64,000 nucleotides of DNA from Mesorhizobium sp. (GCA_004017535.1 SAJS01000012.1:129501-193500); one strand, 5' to 3'. Numbered from the stretch's first letter, positions 43,564-53,077 are shown. Numbers and translations: made by a program. Notes: generated by a model from the letters alone, not told the origin.

Positions 43564-44364
43564 TCAATCATTCGCGGCGGCGAATTGATAAGTGAACCCC
43601 AGCATCAGACCTTGCTGAGTGAGTTTGTTCACGAAACCGTCGTGGCTATAATTGTCATGCACGGCCCGATAACCGAGGAACATCGACATCTTGTCGTTGA
43701 ACTGGTAGCCGGCGCCGCCCATCACATCCCACATCGATTTGGATCCCGCGCCGAAACCACCGACGAGTGCCCAGCCGGCAAGGTAAATCCCATTGCCGAC
43801 ATTGGCCTTGATTTTGGCGCCAACCACCGGATCGACCCACGTATCGCCGTCGCTCGCCGACCTGCCATCAAGCGCGCCGCCGTGGAAGTCGAAACTGTTG
43901 TCGACCGACCACAGGCGGGCGCCCGCCACCAGATCGAAATTGGTCCCATCCTGATAGTAGACGCTGTAACCACCGAGCGCAGTGCCCATGAAGGTGCTGA
44001 CCGTCGCATCAATGTTGGAGGCGAGGATTCCTCTCGGAGTGCCAATGTTGGCGTCGAGCTTGGCGTACACAATGTCCGTGCTGATGGTGAAAGGCCCATT
44101 GCGAGCTTCCGTCAGCCCCATAAAGCCGAATTTGAGGTGGTGCAGCACGTCGCTGAAGCTCACATCGACATCCTGAGGCGGGAATCCGAAGATCCCGCTT
44201 TCGCCCTTGATTCCTGATGCCCACAAATACGGCGCGACGGTGAAGGTCCAACCTTCATCGCGTGGCTTGGCGATGTCTGCTGCAAAGGCATTGGCCACAC
44301 CAAGTACCAATGCACCTGTCGTTGCCATGGCGGCCAAGCGAAAGTTCTTCATCATCGTCCCCAT
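43564..44364 (-). CDS. Outer-membrane beta-barrel protein
   Basis: 266 residues; ATG at 44364, with ATGs at 44355 and 44352 as alternatives. The signal peptide ends ANAFAADIA. The mature protein alternates short amphipathic strands with glycine-rich turns (WTFTVAPYLWASGIKGESG, FDLVAGARLWSVDNSFDF, MWDVMGGAGYQFNDKMSMFL) and ends in FTYQFAAAND, with an aromatic close to the C-terminus as in barrels. It has no Asp-rich plug or TonB box. It lies 140 bases from the FNR-type box and could share control with the AraC gene. It may allow uptake of substrates for the sulfatase module. Confidence 0.8.
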   Translation of the reverse strand: MGTMMKNFRLAAMATTGALVLGVANAFAADIAKPRDEGWTFTVAPYLWASGIKGESGIFGFPPQDVDVSFSDVLHHLKFGFMGLTEARNGPFTISTDIVYAKLDANIGTPRGILASNIDATVSTFMGTALGGYSVYYQDGTNFDLVAGARLWSVDNSFDFHGGALDGRSASDGDTWVDPVVGAKIKANVGNGIYLAGWALVGGFGAGSKSMWDVMGGAGYQFNDKMSMFLGYRAVHDNYSHDGFVNKLTQQGLMLGFTYQFAAAND

Positions 44365-44499
44365 TTGTCGTTTTTGCTGCCCGACTATCCCAAGCAGAGA
44401 CTACTCTTCCAATTGGGATGAACCCTTGCATTGCGCTCCGTCAACTTGGCCGCACGGTCTATCCCCACTAAGCCGTTGGTCGGGGCACCTAAGTGCCGA

Positions 44500-44513
44500 T
44501 TGATCTCGATCAA
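44500..44513. promoter_or_regulatory. FNR/FixK-type box
   Basis: TTGATCTCGATCAA is a perfect TTGAT-N4-ATCAA site. It lies in the divergent region between the barrel gene and the AraC gene, about 100 bases upstream of the chosen AraC start. Known rhizobial FixK and FnrN boxes have this form; function here is inferred. Confidence 0.65.
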
Positions 44514-44521
44514 TTTGTGCT

Positions 44522-44577
44522 TAAGCTACATCTAATACAATTGTCTTGCTATCCACTTTGCGCAAAGGACGTATCTT
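44522..44577 (+). promoter_or_regulatory. Duplicated regulatory block with CTTTGCGCAAAG palindrome, copy 2
   Basis: Same arrangement as 43229-43284, with the palindrome at 44556-44567. It starts 9 bases after the FNR-type box. A block conserved in a non-coding position elsewhere argues that this stretch is leader DNA and not AraC coding sequence. Confidence 0.6.
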
Positions 44578-44612
44578 TGACCGCCTGGCCTTCATCGCCT
44601 TCGTACAGAGAT

Positions 44613-45551
44613 GTGCAACTTGGTCCTGACGACCTCACCAGCGCCGCCTCTGGTCTGCCGGTGAAAATAGACAGGCTTTCGCCCGGCTACCTTCCCTCCC
44701 GCATTCGGCAAATCCAGTCCTCCGGCAAGTGGGCGCTCGACCTGCCGGAATTCAATTGCGCATTCCGCGCCAATGGCGGTTTCGATCCGGGCTCCGTCGC
44801 CTTGGTGGCCATCGAGCGGGCCTGTGGGTCGACAATATGCGGCATCCCACTTGAAGACGATTTGATCCTGGCGATTCCTGCCGGCACGAGCGTGACGGCA
44901 ACGGTCCGGCCCGGCCTCACCTACGCTGTCGCCATTGTTCCGACCGCAACCTGGACGGAAATCCAGTCGGTCGCCGCGGGAACCGTCTTCGAGCAGATCA
45001 GCGATCATCCCTTGGCAGTACGGCTCCCCACCGACGAAGCGCAAAGAATCCGACGCCTGGTGAAATCGGTGGCAGACCACCTCGGGGCAACTGCAAGAGA
45101 CTCCCTTCTGCCGGAGCAGCCTCCGGGCGCGTTTATGGAATATCTAGGGGTGGTGGCTAACGTCTTTGCGGTAGCAGACAACCGTGAAATCGGGACAGCC
45201 GGGTCCACAAGTCGCCATTTGAGACAAGCGTCGGCGGCCGAGGATTTCATTCGCACTCATATCCGCGAAAACATACCCATTGTTCGACTGTGCAAGGAAA
45301 TCGGTGTAAGCCGCCGACAGCTGGAGTACGCCTTTCACACCACGTTCGCCGTAACCCCGCTCGAATTCATCAGAGCGCTCCGCCTCAACGAAGCCAGACG
45401 GCTCCTTACCACGGCACGTGCTGACGGCTTGAGCGTTACTGCGGTCGCTATGGATGTCGGGATCACCCATCTGGGCCGTTTCGCCGCGAATTATCGACTT
45501 TTCTTCGGTGAATCTCCAAACGAAACACTGCAGCGCGCCGGAAGACCGTGA
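44613..45551 (+). CDS. AraC-family transcriptional regulator
   Basis: 312 residues from the GTG at 44613; the open frame extends to a GTG at 44493, but that would place an FNR-type box and a duplicated palindromic block inside the gene. The N-terminal domain (VQLGPDDLTSAASGLPVKID onward) resembles the cupin-like sensor part. The C-terminal double helix-turn-helix is clear: ENIPIVRLCKEIGVSRRQLE, then FHTTFAVTPLEFIRALRLNE and VAMDVGITHLGRFAANYRLF, FFGESPNETL. It probably regulates the sulfatase/FGE/lipase operon and perhaps the barrel gene. Inducer unknown. Confidence 0.85.
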   Translation: MQLGPDDLTSAASGLPVKIDRLSPGYLPSRIRQIQSSGKWALDLPEFNCAFRANGGFDPGSVALVAIERACGSTICGIPLEDDLILAIPAGTSVTATVRPGLTYAVAIVPTATWTEIQSVAAGTVFEQISDHPLAVRLPTDEAQRIRRLVKSVADHLGATARDSLLPEQPPGAFMEYLGVVANVFAVADNREIGTAGSTSRHLRQASAAEDFIRTHIRENIPIVRLCKEIGVSRRQLEYAFHTTFAVTPLEFIRALRLNEARRLLTTARADGLSVTAVAMDVGITHLGRFAANYRLFFGESPNETLQRAGRP

Positions 45552-45776
45552 CGGTGCGCAGCCTGGGCCGGCCATCATTGCAAGCGGTTCGGTGGAATTT
45601 GCGCAATCCGGATAGAAGTCGAACTTGAGAATTAGTATATTCTAAAGTGCTAACCATTCTCCTCTGACCAAAGGTGGGGTCCAGTTTGATTATGGTTCGG
45701 GACTGGCATGCGTCGGGCGCGTGGTGCGTAGGCCGGAATATACGCAAGGAGCGGTAAGCTCTTGGGAGGATCAAAA

Positions 45777-46100
45777 ATGACGCGACCTAACCTGAGATTG
45801 ACCGGCGCTTCCGGAATCATCGCCGCCTTGATGTTTGCGGGGCTGGTCGACGCAGTTGGCCCGTTCGCCCCCTTCGTCGGCGAAGCGCAGGCGAGAGTTG
45901 GCCATCCTCTCACGCCTGGCAGCGTCGCAGGCGTCGCAAGGCGCACCACTCGCCGAACAATCCGCCGCTCGACTGTCTACGTGGCCAGGCTTCCGACAGC
46001 GTGCGTGAAGACTTCGATCAACGGCACCGTGCTATGGCACTGCGGCACCACGTATTATCAACCCTACGGCGGACGATACGTGGTTGTGCACGTGCAGTAA
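45777..46100 (+). CDS. Small secreted hypothetical protein
   Basis: 107 residues from the ATG at 45777, preceded by GGGAGG. An N-terminal hydrophobic segment (GIIAALMFAGLVDAVG) ends near EAQARV, so it is likely exported. An Arg/Thr-rich middle (RRTTRRTIRRSTVYV) leads to a C-terminal motif with two cysteines, CVKTSINGTVLWHCGTTYYQ, ending RYVVVHVQ. I have seen this tail pattern in short rhizobial envelope proteins but know no function. It is transcribed in the direction of the MscS gene, 169 bases downstream. Confidence 0.65.
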   Translation: MTRPNLRLTGASGIIAALMFAGLVDAVGPFAPFVGEAQARVGHPLTPGSVAGVARRTTRRTIRRSTVYVARLPTACVKTSINGTVLWHCGTTYYQPYGGRYVVVHVQ

Positions 46101-46269
46101 GCGTGGAGCTCGGCACGGGCGAGTGCGCCCGGCCGTCCAGGCTTTCATGGTGCAGCTCTGGAAGATAGGCGGATAGCGTTGCAGCGTTCGCCGCTCCGTC
46201 GAGCCGGTGGTTCGTTCGATTTCGGGACAGTCCGTTCGTACTGTCGATCGAGAAATGCCGGAGGGCGCG

Positions 46270-48336
46270 ATGAGCAAAGCACTGCCCACTCGAACTCGTA
46301 TTTTGCTGACGGCAGTCGTTCCGATTTTCTTCTTGGTGCTCGTTGGAACCTCCTGGGCTCAGGCCCAACAGCCTCCGGACGGCATGCCGCCAGCGAAGGC
46401 ACGGCAATTCCTAGACCTGCTGTCCGACCCCGAGGTGAAGGTATGGCTCGAGGCAAAGACGCCGGCACCCGCCGAGGAACCGTCTGCCGCATCATTGGCC
46501 GACGCGATTTCTAGCTGGGAGCTGGCCGTTCGCGCACGACTCGTCGCGCTCAGTGACGCCATCCCTCGCATCCCGCAGGAGCTTGCCAACGCCGCCGGCG
46601 TCGTCTCGCGGGACGTGAATTCTGGCAGGCCCGGCCTGGTGATCCTGATCCTGGCAGTATTGACTGTCATCGGCTTCGGCGCCGAGTGGCTGGTCCGCCA
46701 GGCTTTGGCGTTAGGCAATTCTGACAGAGTAGTTGACCCCGAACAGGCGCTCCTGTCCGAGGTCGCTGCCTTGCTGACATTTGCTCTGGCCGCCATCGGA
46801 TCGTTTCTCGCGTTCGAGTGGCCGCCTTTGCTTCGCCGCATCGTGCTGACCTTGCTGCTCGCCTTCATCGCCGCCCGATTCGTCCGCGCAGTTGCCAGGT
46901 TGCCGTTTGGACTAGACCGCGCGAGCAACGGAACGTCGGATGAGACGCCGACGGCAGTTCCTGTCGCAAGCGAGACCGCGCAGCGTTTCTGGATTCCCCG
47001 CGTGACCCTCATCGTCGGCATACTGCTGTTTGGCTGGGCCGTGGTCAGTCTCATGCCTAGCATCGGTTTCTCCGTCGACGTTGCGCGGGTGGTTGCACTG
47101 CTTTGTGGCCTGGGCATACTTGCCGTCGCCATCGAACTCGTATGGCGGCGGCCGGGCAACGCAGCTTCTGCGGTCAGGCAAACGCTGCTGACGCTCTATC
47201 TGATCGCGCTTTGGCTGGCATGGGTGGCAGGACTGCTCGGTGTGTTATGGGTCGGCCTCTATGCGTTGCTGTTGCCGGCCGTAGTGCGTGGGGTTGGCAA
47301 CGTCGCAAAGGCCTTCGCCGGCCGGGCGCAGCGCAGTGGCGCCCTCGGCATCGTGGCGGACGTCTTAATCGTCAGGGGTGCCAGGGCGGCGGTGATCGGC
47401 GCTGCGGTCGCATGGCTCGCCTATCTCTGGCGCATCAGGGCTGCAGCCCTTGCCGGCAGTAAAGCAGGCGAGCTCGTGATTTCAGGCCTGCTCAATGGCA
47501 TCATCGTTCTCCTGGTTGCGGACCTGCTTTGGCAGATGGCAAAGGCGCTGATCGCCTACCGGATGCAGCTTTCGCCGGAGGCCGGGTCCAGCGCCGGCGA
47601 CCTTGCCCGCGACGGCCGGCTGCGTACGCTGCTGCCGATATTCCGCAACGCGCTCGCTGTCTTCATCGCGGTAGTCAGTGTGCTGACAATCCTGTCCGGA
47701 CTCGGCGTGCAGATCGCACCCTTGATCGCTGGCGCCGGCATTTTCGGCGTTGCCATTGGCTTCGGATCCCAGACGCTGGTCAAGGACGTTCTAAGCGGCG
47801 TTTTCTATATGCTCGACGACGCCTTCCGCGTCGGCGAGTATATCCAGAGCGGCAGCTATAAGGGCACGGTTGAATCGTTCAGCCTACGGTCAGTCAGGCT
47901 GCGGCATCACCGCGGTCCAATTTTCACCGTGCCATTCGGCGAGCTCGGCGCCATCCAGAACATGAGCCGTGACTGGGTGATGGACAAAATGGCTCTCAGT
48001 ATCACCTACGATTCTGACGTAGATCTCGCTCGCAGACTCATCAAGAAGATCGGTCAGGAACTCGCTGCGGATCCTGAGTTCGCAGCCGATACGATCGAGC
48101 CGCTGAAAATGCAGGGCGTCGACAGCTTTGGCGACTCCGGGATCGATCTGAGGATGAAGCTCATGACCAAGCCTGGTGGTCAGTTCGGCATCAAGCGGCG
48201 AGCGTTCATGATGATCAAGAAGGCATTCGATGAGAACGGCATCAAGCTCGCCGTTCCCACCGTGCATGTGGAGAGTGGCGGCGACCACGCGGCCGCCGCG
48301 CAGCAGCTGCTCAAAATGAAGGGCGCTGCGAGCTAA
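46270..48336 (+). CDS. MscS-family mechanosensitive channel, paralogue 1
   Basis: 688 residues from the ATG at 46270 with GGAGGG directly upstream; ATGs at 46207 and 46255 are less likely. A signal-like helix ends AQAQQ, then a short periplasmic part (ARQFLDLLSDPEVKVWLEAK) leads to about ten membrane segments. The MscS pore region reads LIAGAGIFGVAIGFGSQTLV, followed by KDVLSGVFYMLDDAFRVGEY and the cytoplasmic vestibule. It is much larger than MscS (286 residues), like YbdG/MscK-type or rhizobial relatives. A close paralogue lies at 55968-58259. It should relieve turgor under osmotic downshift. Confidence 0.9.
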   Translation: MSKALPTRTRILLTAVVPIFFLVLVGTSWAQAQQPPDGMPPAKARQFLDLLSDPEVKVWLEAKTPAPAEEPSAASLADAISSWELAVRARLVALSDAIPRIPQELANAAGVVSRDVNSGRPGLVILILAVLTVIGFGAEWLVRQALALGNSDRVVDPEQALLSEVAALLTFALAAIGSFLAFEWPPLLRRIVLTLLLAFIAARFVRAVARLPFGLDRASNGTSDETPTAVPVASETAQRFWIPRVTLIVGILLFGWAVVSLMPSIGFSVDVARVVALLCGLGILAVAIELVWRRPGNAASAVRQTLLTLYLIALWLAWVAGLLGVLWVGLYALLLPAVVRGVGNVAKAFAGRAQRSGALGIVADVLIVRGARAAVIGAAVAWLAYLWRIRAAALAGSKAGELVISGLLNGIIVLLVADLLWQMAKALIAYRMQLSPEAGSSAGDLARDGRLRTLLPIFRNALAVFIAVVSVLTILSGLGVQIAPLIAGAGIFGVAIGFGSQTLVKDVLSGVFYMLDDAFRVGEYIQSGSYKGTVESFSLRSVRLRHHRGPIFTVPFGELGAIQNMSRDWVMDKMALSITYDSDVDLARRLIKKIGQELAADPEFAADTIEPLKMQGVDSFGDSGIDLRMKLMTKPGGQFGIKRRAFMMIKKAFDENGIKLAVPTVHVESGGDHAAAAQQLLKMKGAAS

Positions 48337-48729
48337 CGACCGTCTTACGAGATGGCTTAGCGACCGAAATCGCCCACATTAGCTCCGAAGCTGCCAGGCC
48401 GCTTCCGGCCATTGCGGACATTTGGAGGGACAAGCGACGAACATGTCATTGGTTCGTGATGACATCCACAACATTGCTGGGCCATCGCAATCCGGAAGTT
48501 AGCACGATGCGCCTCGCAACCTGCAAATTCCAAAGCCGAATCAGTTACTTAGTGAAAAGTCGCACATTGCAGCAAGTACTCACAATGTGCGGGGAGCGAC
48601 GAAAAACCCAGCAAAAACAACCAACCGACCGCCGCACAATGTGCACCCTTTTATCTTGCCGTCCTAATCGGTTGTGCTCTGCGAGATTTGGTATCCATCG
48701 TCGTTTCTCCTCAATGCCACGATAATATA
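48337..48729. other. Intergenic region before IS110 remnants
   Basis: About 390 bases without a supported gene. It contains GCACATTG near 48564 and two ACAATGTGC copies near 48582 and 48637, the partly palindromic ACAATGTG core repeating about 55 bases apart. No function can be assigned. Confidence 0.35.
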
Positions 48730-50310
48730 CGAACCTGCTCTCTAGGCTACGATCCCGCGTTTCGGCGTCGAGTTCCGATGCGACGAGCAGTCCTCCGCGC
48801 TCTGCGACGGGATGTTTGGGCTGCAGCGTTGCAGCGCTCGAGCCGTCGCGACGCAATTTTCCATCGCACTGACGGAGCAGCGTCACAGGCAATCGAGCGC
48901 GGTCCGGCCGTCTTCCGATCGGCGCGGCCGCAGGCAAGATAACGTGCGTTCCGTCGTTGTTGGTCTGCATCGGTCCTCATCCGCCGAGCGGATCTCTTGT
49001 GTCAGATGGCGCCCGTTAGCGTGCCGGTGCCATGCGTTTCAAGTTCCGTCGTGCCGCTCATCGATGCGCTCCCAGCAGACGCCGGTCCTTGGTGTGGGCG
49101 CGTTGCGCGGCCTCAGTGTCGGTCGCACTCACATCGCCGACATAGAACGTGCCGTCACTCCACATGGCGTGCATGATCACAGCCAGCTTGCGCGCCACCG
49201 CGACACAGGCCTTGCGATGACAAGAGCGCTTGGCGAGTTGCTGACCCCAACTCTTGACCTTGTCCCTGCCGCGGAAGCGCGTCATCAGAGCCGACGCTGC
49301 CTCGTACAGGGCGCGCCGCACATCTGCGTGCCAGCCTTGGAGATGCGTCCCTGAATGTCGATGGACGTGCCCGACTGCCAGCGGCGAGAGGTCAGGCCGA
49401 AGTAGGCCGCGACGTCGCGCGAACGGCGAAAGCGCGACGGATCGTCGATCGCCGTCATGAATGAGAGCGCCGTCACCGGGCCGACGCCGGGAATCGCCAT
49501 GAAGCGCCGGCAGAGCTCGCTCTTCGCGACGATCTTAACGACCAGGTCGTGCAGCCGACAGTACTCTCACCACAGTGCGGCGCGTGCCGACAACATGGCG
49601 TCCATCAGTTCAACCGACAGCGGATCGTCTGTCGCAGCCTTGCGTACCGCCTGGTCGAAAGCGCCGCGCGATGTGCCGCCAAGCTTGATGCCGAATGCCT
49701 TAAGCGAGTGGCGGATAGCGTTTTCGAGATCGAGGAACTTGCGCTTCAGGTTGCGCCGGTGGGTCAGCAAAAGCCGCATCCGATAGCAGTCCTGCGTCTT
49801 GATATGAGCCTGACGGAACCAGCCCGTGCGCATTATGTGGGCGATGCCGAGCGCGTCGGCAGCGTCCGTCTTGTTGCGCTGCGCCGACATCGCGGCGCGC
49901 ACGTGCTGGGTCTCCAGGCAACTCACTGGAAGGCCGCGTTTCAGAAGCTCGGGATGCAGCCATGGTGACAGAGATCCCGCCTCATGGCCGACACGCCACA
50001 ACCGCGCGACGAACGGCTTCAACACCACAAACATCGCATCGGGATCGGTCTCCACCTTGACCGTCAAATGCACCTCACCGTGCTCGTCGACGACGCACAC
50101 CGCCGTCTCGTCCACTACAACATCCAGTCCGCAAAAGTATTCCATCAGCCGCCTCCTGCGTGGTTTGACAGTTGATTTCTTAGCAGTCGGCGCAGCGGGC
50201 GGCAGGGATCTGGCAAATAGAGGAGCGGCTTGCCGATTACGGGCGGCAATCTTCAACGGTAGTATTTCTGCTGGACTCACGCTCCATCGTCGTTCATCCT
50301 ACAATATAGG
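48730..50310 (-). mobile_element. Decayed IS110-family insertion sequence, copy 1
   Basis: The left end near 48735 (GATCCCGC...GGCGTCGAGTTCCGATGCG) and the non-coding tail 48760-49050 recur at 50340-50640 in copy 2, which defines the element beyond its transposase. No terminal inverted repeats or target duplication are obvious, as expected for the IS110 group. Boundaries are approximate. Confidence 0.7.
49058..50145 (-). pseudogene. IS110-family transposase, one nonsense and one frameshift
   Basis: The gene starts at the ATG at 50145 (MEYFCGLDVVVDETAVCVVD) and has the DEDD-type N-terminal domain with NKTDAADALGIA. An in-frame TGA at 49567-49569 follows ARAALW; the same frame continues EYCRLHDLVVKIVAKSELC and then IPGVGPVTALSFMTAIDDPS of the Transposase_20 domain. 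After SKAGTQM one base is missing, and the sequence resumes in another frame as RRALYEAASALMTRFRGRDK to KDRRLLGAHR. A CGA to TGA change and a single G deletion would explain both lesions. Confidence 0.85.
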
Positions 50311-50324
50311 ATAATACACCATTC

Positions 50325-51066
50325 TATGCTCTAAAACCCGATCCCGCTTGCTGGCGTCGAGTTCCGATGCGCCGTGCAGTCTTCCGCGCTCAGCGATGTT
50401 TATTTGCAGCACGGGAACCGTCGTAGCGCACTTTTCCATCGGACTGACGGAGCATCGTCACAGGCAATCCGCCGCGTCCGGCCCTCTCGCGATTGGCGCG
50501 GCCGCAGGCAGGATAACGTGCGTTCCGTCGTTCCTGGTCTGCATCGGTCCTCATCCGCCGAAGCGGATCTTTTGCGTCAGATGGCGCCCGTCAGGGGGCC
50601 GGCGCCAAGTATTTCAGCTTCCGTCGCGCCGCCTACGGTGCGCTCCCAGCAGCCTGCGATCCTTTATATGAGCGCGCCGATCAGCATCGCTTCGGTTCGC
50701 TGCGGGGTCGCCGACATAGAATTCGGACTTGATATGGTCCTGCCAGAACCAGCCAGTGCGCGCGATATGGGCGATGCCGAGTGCATCGGGCTTGTCGGTT
50801 CTGTTGCGCTGCGGACATCCCGGCGAGCACGTGCTGCGTTTCCAGACAGACGGCCGGCAGACCGAGTTTCTTGAGCTCCGGATGCAGCCAGGGCGACAGC
50901 GATCCTGCCTCGTGGCCGACGCGGCGCAGGCGCGGCAGAAACGGTTTCAGCACCGCAAACAGCGCGTCTGGATCTGTCACCGCCCTCGTCTCGAGATGCA
51001 CCGCGCCACGATCGTCGACGACGCACACCGCTGACTCATCTATCGCTAAGTCCAGTCCGCACGTCG
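50325..51066 (-). pseudogene. IS110-family copy 2, internally deleted
   Basis: This copy retains the 5' part of a transposase related to copy 1 (CGLDLAIDESAVCVVDDRGA, HEAGSLSPWLHPELKKLGLP) from about 51060. A frameshift follows near MSAAQQN. The conserved frame then reads HIK directly joined to SEFYVGD and ends KDRRLLGAHR, so the central Transposase_20 domain, about 640 bases, has been removed. The 3' non-coding end at 50340-50640 matches copy 1. The orientation is the same as copy 1, immediately upstream of it. Confidence 0.8.
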
Positions 51067-51129
51067 GCCATCGCTGGTTGACCCGCGGTCGACGCACAGT
51101 TTTGCTGCTCGGCAAGGCGCTCGCCCCGA

Positions 51130-51705
51130 TTAAGGGCGGCAATCCCTCTGCGGCTTCGCCTGTCCTCCAACCCTCCGCTGCCAATCTGACGCCGGAGCAT
51201 GCCTGCACGCGAATTGGTAGAAACTCGAGGAGCAAGGCGATGTGCAGGGACCATTTTGGACAAAATGGTCGTCCGAACCGAGCTTCGGTGCGGAGTCAGC
51301 AATATTCCGCGCGGCGTGCGGTGCTCCCTCCAGCGCCGTCAGATCGGCAATGATCCCATCTGTCGGATTCGGACAGCCGACTGAACGGATCGCCGCAAAC
51401 ACCGTTTCGGCTCCACTACTCCAACCTGTGCCGTCTCGCAGTAGAGCCGCAATCGCAAAATGCGTGGCACTATCGAAGAGCTGCGAACGATCCGCACTCG
51501 ACCTGCTTTCGACCCACCGGGAACAGAGTGGGATATTGGTAGTCCCTTTGATCAGAGGCGTGAGCTTGGCGTGTAGTCGATCGTCTCCCGAGGCAGCGGC
51601 CGACCCTTCTTAAAATGCTCGCCATATCGCTGCGACCCAACATTATAGGCGGCGAGAAAGCCTTTCGAGCCGACTTCTTCAACTTGTTCAGCGGAACGAA
51701 AACCT
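51130..51705 (-). pseudogene. Frameshifted lytic transglycosylase remnant (conjugation type)
   Basis: On the minus strand from about 51705 one frame reads QVEEVGSKGFLAAYNVGSQR followed by YGEHFKKGRPLPRETIDY. The AAYN and GRPLPxET motifs are those of SLT-domain lytic transglycosylases of the VirB1/TrbN kind. After DY one base is missing near 51572 and the frame shifts to AKLTPLIKG..., then FDSATHFAIAALLRDGTGWS, matching the variable tail of such proteins, until a stop at 51130. The catalytic N-terminal half is absent. It may be a trace of a conjugative element together with the IS copies next to it. Confidence 0.5.
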
Positions 51706-51862
51706 TAGCGCCGCTTCGAAAGGCGTCGAATGATCTCACCGCCTGAACTATGATGGGCTAACGCGGAAGAAGTTCCGGTCTGCCAATTATGCGACTTTCG
51801 AAGCACAAAGGGCGAATGTTAGGGGGCGTTATGTGTTTTGACGTCCAATGCGGCCTGCCCAT

Positions 51863-53077
51863 TCATTCCGCATTTCTGTGATCGTCTGTTCGATCGCGAA
51901 CCTTTCCGAAACCGGGTTCCAATTTTCGGGACCATATTCGATGCCGCTCGCGCAGGATTTGCGCCGAGTGACGCGCCCCTTCCAGATCGAGACGATGCGC
52001 GGGCGGCCTCGGTGCCCCAAGGGCCTGTTCGATCGTCTGCGCCAAACCCTCAGGCGTCAGGTCCTTTTCCATCAGCACCGTTGCAAGACCGAGTTCTTCG
52101 AGCATCAGGGCGCGAACCGTTTGTTCGGTTTCCCCGCCGGCTGCAAACGGCACGAGCAGGGAGCGGCAACCCGCGCGCAGGACATCGCAGACGGTGTTGT
52201 AACCCGCCTGCGAGACCGACAGGCGGGCGCCGGTCAGCAGGCTGGCGAAATCCTCGCGGAAGCGGAAGATGGACAGGCCCGGTGTGGCATGGCGTATGAT
52301 GGCGTCAAACTCGTCTTTCGGCAGGTTGGGGCCGGTGATCAAACACCATTTCCAGCCATTGTTGGCATTCCGGGCCGCTGCGATGGTGGAGCTGACAAGG
52401 CTCCTTCCGGCAGCCCCACCGCCAACCGACACCAGAATGTCGAAGCGCTCGGAGGCCGCGGGCGATGGCGGCGCGGCAACGAGCCCTGTGTAGGTGACCT
52501 CGGCCCTTATTGCCCCAGCCAGTGGAAATGTCTTGTCGATGGTTGCGAAAGCCGGATCGCCGTGGACCATGACAAGGTCGAAATGCCTGTTGATGAGATC
52601 GACCGTTTCCTCATTTCGGCCGGGCTTGACGCGCTCCTGAAGGATATCACGGACGGACGTCGCCAGCAGCGGTTTGGGCGACGTCGAGTTGATGGCCCCG
52701 ATCAGCGGCAAGAGTTCGAAAAGCATCTGCCGGCGTCCAAATGGAAAGGCCTCGACAATGACGATATCAGGCCTGCAATCCCGGTATGCCTGCAACAGCA
52801 TCTCTGAACGCCGTTTCTTGAAATCATCGTCGATGGGTTTGCCCTGCAGGTCGACAAGTCCAGAAAATCCTTCATCACCGGAGGTGACAGGCGGCAGGGT
52901 TACAGTTTTTACGCCTGGTCCCGGAAACCCCGCGATCGGAGCGCCGCCGGTCACGACGGTTACGTCAAGCCCATCTTCGAGCAATGCCGCTGCGATGCGA
53001 CTGGAGCGCGCGAGATGGCCGATACCGAGCAGGTGCTGGACGTAGAGGAAGACGCGCTTCAATCGGCGGCCCGCCAC
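51863..53077 (-). CDS. MurG-like glycosyltransferase (GT-B), operon gene 3
   Basis: 404 residues. It starts KRVFLYVQHLLGIGHLARSS, where the GIGHLAR loop resembles the donor-side glycine motif of MurG-type GT-B enzymes. The C-terminal half has SVGGGAAGRSLV and LLTGARLSVSQAGYNTVCDV with PFAAGGETEQTVRA, a Glyco_tran_28-like nucleotide site. The start lies 19 bases inside the GT4 gene. Together with 53059-55519 it forms a three-gene operon. It resembles the first gene (54305-55519) in arrangement, so the two may be ancient duplicates. Product unknown. Confidence 0.82.
   Translation of the reverse strand: MAGRRLKRVFLYVQHLLGIGHLARSSRIAAALLEDGLDVTVVTGGAPIAGFPGPGVKTVTLPPVTSGDEGFSGLVDLQGKPIDDDFKKRRSEMLLQAYRDCRPDIVIVEAFPFGRRQMLFELLPLIGAINSTSPKPLLATSVRDILQERVKPGRNEETVDLINRHFDLVMVHGDPAFATIDKTFPLAGAIRAEVTYTGLVAAPPSPAASERFDILVSVGGGAAGRSLVSSTIAAARNANNGWKWCLITGPNLPKDEFDAIIRHATPGLSIFRFREDFASLLTGARLSVSQAGYNTVCDVLRAGCRSLLVPFAAGGETEQTVRALMLEELGLATVLMEKDLTPEGLAQTIEQALGAPRPPAHRLDLEGARHSAQILRERHRIWSRKLEPGFGKVRDRTDDHRNAE

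Noticed and set aside
51640..51739. Frame reading KVFVPLNKLKKS, similar to the start of plasmid ParB-like nucleases.
   Set aside because: An overlapping frame carries the longer and more specific transglycosylase motifs (AAYN, GRPLPRET), and the ParB-like match stops after about 12 residues.
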